Shown here piece after piece: positions 1 to 4,842 of a DNA stretch of 13,049 nucleotides. A model generated the notes under the pieces. It was not told the DNA's origin, searched no databases, and saw nothing but the letters and a program-made list of their open reading frames with translations. This DNA is from Candidatus Bathyarchaeum sp. (GTDB lineage Archaea > Thermoproteota > Bathyarchaeia > Bathyarchaeales > Bathyarchaeaceae), in the NCBI GenBank assembly GCA_003096235.1, contig PIXT01000075.1, positions 1 through 13,049 of the forward strand, read 5' to 3'. Both the position numbers and the translations under genes were made by a program. How positions within the stretch are numbered: the stretch's first letter is position 1; every line of letters begins with the position of its first letter.

Positions 1-582
1 TCAGTAGTTGCATTAGTTAACCCAAAAGTCAATCTGGTTCCAAGTTACTCAGCGTCGTTTGTCTCTCAATCATTCGTTCAAGAGATAAGTTGCATCAATC
101 AAGGCTCGACCTTTTTGAATCAAACGACCCGTGTACAAATCTATAATTTCATAACAAACAACCCCGGAATCAACTTCAGGGGAATATGCAACTCGCTCAC
201 GCTTCCAATTGGAGTTGTACAGTATCATCTTGCAGTGCTCATGAAGGGTGAGTTGGTGTCTAATCGCAAGGATGGAAGAAACAAACGATACTTCATGTCC
301 AAAAAATTTTCGAATATAGAGATGAAGATAATTTCTGTTCTCAGACATGAGACAGCGGGAAAAATATTAGAGATATTGCATGATGAAGAGTCGGCGTCTC
401 ATGGAAAGTTGGCTCAGCGTCTAAACATTTCATCTCAAGCATTAACGTGGCAAATGAAACAACTAAAACAGGCAGGTCTGGTAACAGGTCAAGTTGACGG
501 GATTACTATCAGTTACGGTTTAGACGAAACACACGTTGCTACAATCAAACAATGTATCAATGTAACTTCTAAGTTAGGATAA
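1..582 (+). CDS. Double winged-helix (ArsR-like) transcriptional regulator, 5' end missing
   Basis: The reading frame is open from base 1 to the TAA at 580-582, so the gene starts outside the window; a TTG at 115 is only an internal start candidate. The visible 193 residues begin with about 38 residues of non-helical, Ser/Val-rich linker (starts SVVALVNPK), then two winged-helix domains. The first contains NNPGINFRGIC, a recognition-helix region PIGVVQYHLAVL and a wing NRKDGRNKRYFM. The second contains HGKLAQRLNISSQALTWQMKQL. Tandem wHTH proteins of this type in archaea often carry an N-terminal signal or membrane segment, and the VVALVNP residues at the edge could be the tail of one; that is inference. 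Likely a DNA-binding repressor or sensor with unknown ligand. It converges on the DUF996-like gene. The wHTH assignment is firm; the target is unknown. Confidence 0.85.
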   Translation, partial: SVVALVNPKVNLVPSYSASFVSQSFVQEISCINQGSTFLNQTTRVQIYNFITNNPGINFRGICNSLTLPIGVVQYHLAVLMKGELVSNRKDGRNKRYFMSKKFSNIEMKIISVLRHETAGKILEILHDEESASHGKLAQRLNISSQALTWQMKQLKQAGLVTGQVDGITISYGLDETHVATIKQCINVTSKLG

Positions 583-609
583 AAAAAGTAGGGTTTGTGG
601 GTTTGTTTT

Positions 610-623
610 GCTACGCAAGTAGC
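610..623. terminator. Small GNRA-type hairpin between convergent genes
   Basis: GCTAC-GCAA-GTAGC forms a perfect 5-bp stem with a GCAA tetraloop. It has TTTT on both sides (606-609 and 625-628), between two convergent genes. Such a symmetrical element could end or stabilise transcripts from both sides. Archaeal termination relies mostly on T-runs, so the hairpin may act in 3'-end stability instead. Confidence 0.35.
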
Positions 624-638
624 GTTTTGGGTGAACTG

Positions 639-1277
639 CTAGGTTGGCGTTGCTGGAGGAGGCGGAGGTGGAATAGCGTCCGTCTTTATTGAGAAGAACG
701 CTATAGTCAAAAGCAGCAAAGAAATCCAGAGAAGCAGGAACCCGATTCCGATTATGGTTAAAACAGCGCCGATTAGTATTATCAGTCCTGTAGTGCCGAA
801 GAGTCCAACTTCAGTTTTTTCAGCGAGGGAAGATAGTGATTTTCTGTAGAATATTGCTGCGATAACAATGAACACGAAGAGGACAACTAATCCTGCTACG
901 ATAATTAGCAGATGATCTCCAATTGAATTGAAGTCTATTGCTGCTTCCCAGTCCATGTTGGCAAGCGCTGTGGGGTCTGTACTAAGAGTTTCTAAATCAA
1001 GGTTTAGTTCTGATAATAAACCAACTGCTCCCACAACAACAGTAGCCACAAAAACTACTGCACCAACTATTGTCAAGATAACGCCGTAAAGGGTATTGTT
1101 GAATATGCCGCTTTCGTTGTATTGGTCAGCTAGTCCTTTCATTGCTATTAAGACAAGAATTATGCCAACAAGTCCTAACAAGCCACCAAAAGACCCTGCT
1201 GCAAATCCAGAGAGAGGAGAAATAAGCATCAGTAAGGCGCCTATGCCACCCAAAGTTTTTGTTGTTTGCATTTCCAT
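639..1277 (-). CDS. DUF996-like archaeal integral membrane protein
   Basis: 212 residues counted from the ATG at 1277 (MEMQTTKTLGG). This start is preferred over the TTG at 1292 because a GGTG lies 7 bases upstream of it. Hydrophobic segments lie at about residues 9-24, 28-48, 63-88, 122-145 and a long one at 160-195 that may be one or two helices, giving five or six membrane passes. The conserved-looking stretch between segments 2 and 3 (MKGLADQYNESGIFNNTLYG) matches my memory of the DUF996 family. A hydrophilic loop of about 30 residues (about 89-121) lies before segment 4. The protein ends in a proline run (PPPPPPATPT) that probably sits in the cytoplasm. Function of the family is unknown. 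The gene is transcribed toward the wHTH gene and may follow the desulforedoxin gene on the same strand, 297 bases upstream. Confidence 0.7.
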   Translation of the reverse strand: MEMQTTKTLGGIGALLMLISPLSGFAAGSFGGLLGLVGIILVLIAMKGLADQYNESGIFNNTLYGVILTIVGAVVFVATVVVGAVGLLSELNLDLETLSTDPTALANMDWEAAIDFNSIGDHLLIIVAGLVVLFVFIVIAAIFYRKSLSSLAEKTEVGLFGTTGLIILIGAVLTIIGIGFLLLWISLLLLTIAFFSIKTDAIPPPPPPATPT

Positions 1278-1574
1278 AAAGTAACACCACAAAACCCAGT
1301 TTCTAAGGCTTTGAATAAAAGCTTTTTCTTGACATAAACGTTTTTTACTGAAAACACGCTACAGCAGATACTCAAAAATACTTTTTTAGGCAAATTTTGC
1401 CACAAAACAGACCAGCCCATTGACTAACCTGTTGAATTACACAAACTGATTTTCAGCTTTTGGCTCAAAAAAATAGAGCCAGACGTTTTACTACCTAGCA
1501 GTTACACCATGTTGCATTGCAACTCACGGTTATGCGTGAATATACGCTGTAAAGCCCACAAATCGTCGTAACGT
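1278..1574. other. AT-rich intergenic stretch with dyads
   Basis: I see no convincing gene here. It holds an operator-like dyad GGCAAATTTTGCC at 1389-1401, about 110 bases upstream of the DUF996 start. There is a T-rich-loop hairpin at 1461-1481 (listed separately) and a small hairpin GTTGC-ATT-GCAAC at 1511-1523. CACG/CGTG and GCGT/ACGC arms between 1525 and 1550 compete with one another. Any promoter of the minus-strand DUF996 gene must lie here, but I cannot pick a clear TATA box. Confidence 0.4.
1461..1481 (-). terminator. Candidate terminator of the desulforedoxin transcript
   Basis: TGGCTC (1461-1466) and GAGCCA (1476-1481) form a 6-bp stem. On the minus strand the loop reads TATTTTTTT, a T-run typical of archaeal termination signals. 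It lies about 95 bases beyond the desulforedoxin stop codon in the direction of its transcription. Confidence 0.35.
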
Positions 1575-1697
1575 CTAGCTGATTAACTCCATATCTTCTC
1601 CACAGCACACAAGTGTTCCGCCGCCCACTTTGGTGACAACGACTTCGTTACCGCAGATGTTACAACGATACTTTTCATTAACTTCTTGAACCCCCAC
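1575..1697 (-). CDS. Desulforedoxin-like small iron protein (40 aa)
   Basis: A GTG start at 1697 and a TAG stop at 1575-1577 give 40 residues. Cysteines sit at 12, 15, 31 and 32, in the pattern CNIC...CC. The segment [12 protein letters not shown] (25-36) is the hallmark of desulforedoxin and of the N-terminal domain of desulfoferrodoxin, where the four cysteines bind one Fe in a distorted rubredoxin-type site. No superoxide reductase domain follows, so this is the free-standing form, expected to be a cytoplasmic electron carrier or redox sensor, possibly a homodimer. A strong ribosome site GGGGGTGA (1702-1709 on the complement) ends 4 bases before the GTG, the same spacing as at the DUF6345 gene, which fixes the start. 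An in-frame stop lies further upstream. The small size hides it from ORF calling. Confidence 0.88.
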   Translation of the reverse strand: MGVQEVNEKYRCNICGNEVVVTKVGGGTLVCCGEDMELIS

Positions 1698-1994
1698 AAT
1701 TTCACCCCCTTCTGTGTTTACTAGAACACATAATTATACGTAAAAACTGCTATTATGGCTTTTCAGATTGCAAAACATAGCAGCATAAATTATAGAACAG
1801 GTATGACAAAAACAAGAAAAATTGATGCTGATTCCAAAAAGGAAGTAATGGTTAACTAAACCTACTTGTTTGGGATAGTGAATCAGTTTTGTAAACGGTT
1901 ATGATGGCGCACGTACAATTCTGGACTTTTCTGTGTTTTAGGGGATAATCGTTAATCCAGCAGTTTTCATTATAACATAAAGTTATCCCAAAAG
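1698..1994. other. Non-coding region with two 7-bp inverted repeats
   Basis: No convincing gene is visible. Two inverted repeats occur: CTGCTAT (1747-1753) with ATAGCAG (1777-1783), and GGGATAA (1942-1948) with TTATCCC (1983-1989). The second ends 5 bases before the putative TATA box of the DUF6345 unit, a natural position for an operator. Arms of this length and spacing can arise by chance in a stretch this long, so neither is strong alone. The divergent desulforedoxin promoter should be near 1725-1740 (AT-rich CATAATTATACG), without a clear consensus. Confidence 0.35.
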
Positions 1995-2001
1995 TTTTAA
2001 A
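1995..2001 (+). promoter_or_regulatory. Putative TATA box (BRE plus TTTTAAA) for the DUF6345 unit
   Basis: AAAAG followed by TTTTAAA resembles an archaeal BRE/TATA pair. Transcription would begin near 2024-2028, giving a leader of about 170 bases before the DUF6345 start. A second, weaker AT-rich candidate (ATAAAAAAC, about 2068-2076) would start transcription within the GC-rich leader. Confidence 0.4.
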
Positions 2002-2083
2002 GACTATGCAATGTAAAACATAACACAGGGGGATATTCGAGAATATTATCTTCTAGGATTTTCCCACATAAAAAACATACAAA

Positions 2084-2203
2084 ATGCGGGATGACGACCC
2101 CGCCGGGGGACTAAACAGGGGATCAGCCTCCGTGAAACGGCTGGATGATGTGGTCGTCCAAGCACGAAAGCTCCCCAAAAAAAGAAGGGTGAAAAAATGG
2201 TAA
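2084..2203 (+). CDS. Possible 39-aa leader ORF overlapping the DUF6345 start
   Basis: ATG at 2084 opens a 39-codon frame ending at TAA 2201-2203. It overlaps the ATG of the DUF6345 gene (2197) by seven bases, an arrangement typical of translational coupling. The product would be acidic at the start (MRDDDP), Gly/Ser-rich in the middle and strongly basic at the end (LPKKRRVKKW). An in-frame stop at 2069-2071 lies just upstream. No ribosome site precedes the ATG. The stretch is GC-rich and also lacks stops in other frames, so the open frame alone is weak evidence. I do not recognise the peptide. It may be a leader peptide, a coupled microprotein or chance. Confidence 0.3.
   Translation: MRDDDPAGGLNRGSASVKRLDDVVVQARKLPKKRRVKKW
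2086..2176 (+). promoter_or_regulatory. GC-rich structured leader of the DUF6345 gene
   Basis: This stretch is about 65% GC over 2086-2159 by hand count, well above its AT-rich surroundings. Several pairings can be drawn. GACGACC (2093-2099) pairs with GGTCGTC (2152-2158), 7 bp. CAGCC (2124-2128) pairs with GGCTG (2139-2143) around a small inner helix. GCGGG (2086-2090) can instead pair with CCCGC (2099-2103), leaving GACGAC in a loop that could form a pseudoknot with 2153-2158. Mutually exclusive folds just upstream of a ribosome site would suit a regulatory leader. It matches no riboswitch class I can recall. Confidence 0.35.
2188..2192 (+). promoter_or_regulatory. Ribosome binding site of the DUF6345 gene
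   Basis: GGTGA lies 4 bases before the ATG at 2197 and supports that start. It is located inside the overlapping leader ORF. Confidence 0.6.
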
Positions 2204-2904
2204 GTGTAGGTACAGAATGGATTAACAAATTTCCTGCACCATGCAATCAAAAACAACTAAGTCACTGTGATGAGACTTCACAAGGATTTGGATCAGCAAT
2301 GAGGTCACGAGGACACACATGGAAGTTTGACTGGGGAAACAGTAATGCATGGGAAACAGATTGGCGCGACAGTGCATTCGGAGGAGCAGACAACAATACT
2401 CAAGGAGGCGCTGATAGCGTTGATTTTGCTTATCTGTCAAGTCATGGTGGAGCTGGAAGCAACAATTTTGTGGCAGCATTTGGTATTCAGCACGACAAAT
2501 GTCTATGGAACAACAGAGAAGGGCGCCTAGGCAACTGGAACCTAGAATGGGTAGTCATGGACACCTGCGAAAGTTTACAGCTTCCTAGCCCACAAAATAG
2601 ATGGCATCATTGCTTCCACGGTCTGCACATGGTATTAGGCTTCACTGGCGGTGCCTCAGATAGCTGGTGGACAGATGATCGAGGATGGGACTTTGGTCGA
2701 CGAGCAGGGGCTGGAGCTAAGCTGTCGGATGCATGGCTTGATGAAGCATACTCATGGTGGTGCGACGACGACCCAGTAGCGATGGCTTGCGGGCGCAATA
2801 AGGAAGACGCTAAAAACCGCTTGTATAACGAACGCATTACATCATACTTCAACGACATCCCAAATAGCGAAATCAGGTGGTACTGGTGGCGCTGGCGTAG
2901 CTAG
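2197..2904 (+). CDS. DUF6345 caspase/gingipain-like putative cysteine peptidase
   Basis: 235 residues. The order of motifs matches the DUF6345 family as I remember it: VGTEWINKF near the start, WKFDWGNSNAWETDWRD (42-58), FAYLSSHGG (78-85), LGNWNLEWVVMDTCES (111-126) and GLHMVLGF (142-149). The hydrophobic strand ending in His83-Gly84 and the one ending in Asp122-Thr-Cys124 form the His/Cys dyad layout of clan CD peptidases (caspases, gingipains). A peptidase role is therefore likely but not proven for this family. No signal peptide or membrane segment is visible, so the protein appears cytoplasmic. It is very rich in tryptophan (19 of 235) and ends in RWYWWRWRS. The gene has a GGTGA ribosome site, a long GC-rich leader, and a partner gene 23 bases downstream. 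Confidence 0.8.
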   Translation: MVSVGTEWINKFPAPCNQKQLSHCDETSQGFGSAMRSRGHTWKFDWGNSNAWETDWRDSAFGGADNNTQGGADSVDFAYLSSHGGAGSNNFVAAFGIQHDKCLWNNREGRLGNWNLEWVVMDTCESLQLPSPQNRWHHCFHGLHMVLGFTGGASDSWWTDDRGWDFGRRAGAGAKLSDAWLDEAYSWWCDDDPVAMACGRNKEDAKNRLYNERITSYFNDIPNSEIRWYWWRWRS

Positions 2905-2927
2905 AATGATAGAAGGAGAGAATTGTT

Positions 2928-3824
2928 ATGCCTGAATTGAAGTTTACTAAAAAATTACCGGACACAGTACCGTCAGAATTGACTGTGTACTCAACAGAAA
3001 GAGTTCGGTACGGCCAAACGGCTGTTAAAGCAATGGCAAGCAAATTGAAAGTGTCAAAAAGACCCGCGCTGACAGAAGTGCTTCCACGTGTCCGAGCTAA
3101 ACTAGAGTTCAGATATGTTGACAACTGGACGATTGGCAGTAAAGAGGGCTTTACCACTGCGATAAATCGTCTATCGGGTGCAATACGTTTTCGCGATGAA
3201 GTACGTCACGGTCGCGAACTAGATGTTTCATTTAAGGTTCGTGAACCGCGCATAGTAGAGGCTGCACGTAAGTATGTGGACACCACTAAGCTAGTCAAAC
3301 AAAAAGATAGCGAATTGAAGGTTAGCAAAATTACATACCTGCGCACACAAGGAGCGTCTTTGGACGGTGAGGCGGCGCCTGAGCAGATTTTAGATGCCGG
3401 AGTAATTTTTACCAGAGATATCGACGGCGTCCCAGTTGTCGGTTTTGGGGGGTACCTCATGGTGAACGTCGCTCATGATGAGTCCGTAGTAGCGGCAACA
3501 AAGGTCTGGCGTCACCGTGACAAAAAGATGGGCAAAGTAAAAGTGTTGCAGCCAGATTATGCGGTCAAGCAATTGCAAAAACGTCTGAAAGCTCATGGAC
3601 TAAAAGAGCAGGTGAATGTGCTAAAGTCTGACTTTTGTTACTTTGAAGCAAACGACAACACATCACAAAGGTATCTTGAGCCGACATATGCATTTCTTTA
3701 CGAAACAAGGATAGGAAAATTCTTGTACAAATCTGTTGAAGTTATTCCAGCTACTCAAAAACCAAAACAAAGGTGGGTCTTCAGAAAGCGGTTTTCAACT
3801 CCTACCACGACTGTACGAAAATAG
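2928..3824 (+). CDS. Partner protein of the DUF6345 gene, propeptide-like (298 aa)
   Basis: 298 residues, preceded by AAGGAG (2913-2918) and only 23 bases after the DUF6345 stop, so probably co-transcribed. I do not recognise a named family. Residues 1-140 are basic with alternating strands and helices. From about residue 155 to 275 there is a segment FTRDIDGVPVVGFGGYLMV (161-179), then a strand with VVAATKVWRH (187-196) and later YLEPTYAFLYET (249-260). This DGxPVxG...WR...L-P-Y pattern resembles the propeptide-like domains found with some secreted bacterial peptidases, which suggests an inhibitor, chaperone or presented substrate of the neighbour. No signal peptide or membrane helix is visible. 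The C-terminus is basic (KQRWVFRKRF). The function is inference from context and weak similarity. Confidence 0.6.
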   Translation: MPELKFTKKLPDTVPSELTVYSTERVRYGQTAVKAMASKLKVSKRPALTEVLPRVRAKLEFRYVDNWTIGSKEGFTTAINRLSGAIRFRDEVRHGRELDVSFKVREPRIVEAARKYVDTTKLVKQKDSELKVSKITYLRTQGASLDGEAAPEQILDAGVIFTRDIDGVPVVGFGGYLMVNVAHDESVVAATKVWRHRDKKMGKVKVLQPDYAVKQLQKRLKAHGLKEQVNVLKSDFCYFEANDNTSQRYLEPTYAFLYETRIGKFLYKSVEVIPATQKPKQRWVFRKRFSTPTTTVRK

Positions 3825-3849
3825 GCAATTTTGGTCAAAGCTAGAAAAA

Positions 3850-3857
3850 GCATAAAT
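3850..3857 (+). promoter_or_regulatory. TATA-like box for a leaderless transcript
   Basis: GAAAAAG followed by CATAAATC is centred about 27 bases upstream of the ATG at 3881. That is the spacing expected if transcription starts at or near the start codon. No Shine-Dalgarno sequence precedes this ATG, which agrees with a leaderless mRNA. Confidence 0.45.
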
Positions 3858-3863
3858 CTTCCC

Positions 3864-3877
3864 TTTTTATTTTTTTT
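3864..3877 (+). terminator. Oligo-T terminator after the DUF6345 unit
   Basis: T5-A-T8 lies 40 bases after the partner-gene stop. T-runs are the main archaeal termination signal. It also sits between the next gene's TATA-like box and its ATG, so it would be part of that promoter's initiation region. Confidence 0.5.
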
Positions 3878-3880
3878 ACA

Positions 3881-4393
3881 ATGAAAACAATAGACGGAAT
3901 AGACGTAGAAGAGCTGGAACGTCGGATGCGTCCTGGCGGCTGGTCTCAAGAAGGCTTTCTTACGTCAGAACAATCTTTGGTTCAAGTGTTAGCTGATGAC
4001 CAAGTTTCAATACAAAAACTTGGAGTGAGTAAGCAACAGATTTCTGGTACTCTAGAAAGATTGCTGGAAAAAGGAGCTCGTAGTAACAGATTCAAACCAG
4101 AAAATGTAGGGCATTTTAAGGTGCAGATTATCCACAGCCGTAAGATGAGAACATGTCCATGGGCACCACACCAGTTTGAATGGTGCCACATTGGGCAAGG
4201 AGTAAAATATCTCACTACAGAGGATTTTGAGGTCACAAACACAAGGATAAGAGAGAGCCTACACGGCACAAGTCTATGTGTGCACCTTATTCGTGATCAT
4301 GGCTTTTTTGGTGGACGTAACACAGCTTACAGGATAGACCCAGAAAAGGCTGTTCGTGTTTTGGAGTTAGGTAGCGGCAACAATAGTAACTAG
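3881..4393 (+). CDS. Conserved protein of unknown function, CPWAP/VHLIRDHxFF type (170 aa)
   Basis: 170 residues from the ATG at 3881. The start (MKTIDGIDVEELERRMRPGG, then GFLTSEQSL) and the end (VHLIRDHGFFGG 134-145, then YRIDPEKAVRVL) match a hypothetical family I recall from archaea and some bacteria, with no known function. The middle holds TCPWAP (91-96), WCHIG (101-105) and LTTEDFEVTNTR (111-122). Cys92, Cys102, His135 and His140 could bind a metal, which is inference. There is no signal peptide or membrane segment. The lack of a ribosome site and the TATA-like box about 27 bases upstream point to a leaderless mRNA separate from the DUF6345 unit. The last residues (GSGNNSN) look disordered. 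Confidence 0.7.
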   Translation: MKTIDGIDVEELERRMRPGGWSQEGFLTSEQSLVQVLADDQVSIQKLGVSKQQISGTLERLLEKGARSNRFKPENVGHFKVQIIHSRKMRTCPWAPHQFEWCHIGQGVKYLTTEDFEVTNTRIRESLHGTSLCVHLIRDHGFFGGRNTAYRIDPEKAVRVLELGSGNNSN

Positions 4394-4519
4394 TTTAGTT
4401 GTGTTGCCGAATCGTTGGATAAAACGTTTCTCATACAGAGGTCATGTTTTGAGCAGGTCTGCACATGACTGAAACGTGATACTTTTTAGGAAATGCAGAA
4501 TAAGGGAAGCATATTTGAA

Positions 4520-4535
4520 GACCAATAAAAAGGTC
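4520..4535. terminator. Terminator-like hairpin between convergent genes
   Basis: GACC (4520-4523) and GGTC (4532-4535) enclose AATAAAAA. On the minus strand the loop reads TTTTTATT, directly after the stop of the zinc-ribbon gene. On the plus strand AATTTTTCC follows. It may end both convergent transcripts. Confidence 0.4.
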
Positions 4536-4548
4536 CTCTAAATTTTTC

Positions 4549-4734
4549 CTATGGCCCAGTGAAGCCACATTTTGGGCATCGGTATGCTCTTCCGAACTGT
4601 CTGCATTTGGCGCAGCGCCAGATGAGTATTTCTCCGCAGTTTGGACAATTAGTTTTTGTCGAGTCTTCGCCCGGAGGAATGGTTCGGTTACATGACATGC
4701 ACTTTGGCATAACGATGTTTACTTTCTCGCTCAC
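4549..4734 (-). CDS. Zinc-ribbon protein with four CxxC motifs (HVO_2753 type)
   Basis: 61 residues from a GTG at 4734, chosen because GAGGTG (4740-4745 on the complement) lies 5 bases upstream. Cysteine pairs are at 12/15, 30/33, 41/44 and 53/56, enough for two zinc sites. The middle and end (CPNCG, WRCAKCRQ, YRCPKCGFTGP) match the small archaeal zinc-finger family represented by Haloferax HVO_2753, often found near translation genes. Its function is not defined; a role in RNA or ribosome binding is plausible. It is divergent from the geranylgeranyl reductase gene and shares its promoter region. Confidence 0.85.
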   Translation of the reverse strand: MSEKVNIVMPKCMSCNRTIPPGEDSTKTNCPNCGEILIWRCAKCRQFGRAYRCPKCGFTGP

Positions 4735-4772
4735 AGCAACACCTCAAGGAAAGTTCAGTAATACAACGCCCT

Positions 4773-4796
4773 CTTATATATGCTATCTTTTAAAAC
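4773..4796. promoter_or_regulatory. Divergent promoter region: TTATATAT and TTTTAAAA
   Basis: TTATATAT (4774-4781) is about 40 bases from the zinc-ribbon GTG on the minus strand. TTTTAAAA (4788-4795) is about 50 bases before the GGR start on the plus strand. Both spacings suit archaeal TATA boxes with short leaders. Both boxes are near-palindromic, so each could serve either direction. Confidence 0.45.
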
Positions 4797-4842
4797 TTGC
4801 TCAGAGATATAGTAGAGTCAATGTTGAGTAAGAGGAAGAGAC

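Noticed and set aside
1803..1859. 18-codon plus-strand ORF beginning MTKTRKIDAD
   Set aside because: Very short, without a ribosome site, and in an AT-rich gap; no supporting evidence.
2141..2172. Hammerhead-like pieces (CTGGATGA and CGAAA) in the GC-rich leader
   Set aside because: The CUGAUGA core is interrupted by an extra G and no three-way junction can be drawn.
2189..2200. PKKRRVKK at the end of the leader ORF resembles a nuclear localisation signal
   Set aside because: The organism is archaeal and the ORF itself is uncertain; basic stretches are common by chance.
2046..2256. Two minus-strand ORFs of 66 and 67 codons across the leader
   Set aside because: They are overlapping frames in stop-poor GC-rich DNA with no ribosome site or recognisable domain.
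4559..4831. Plus-strand 90-codon ORF over the zinc-ribbon gene
   Set aside because: It is antisense to a clear zinc-ribbon protein and runs through the divergent promoter.
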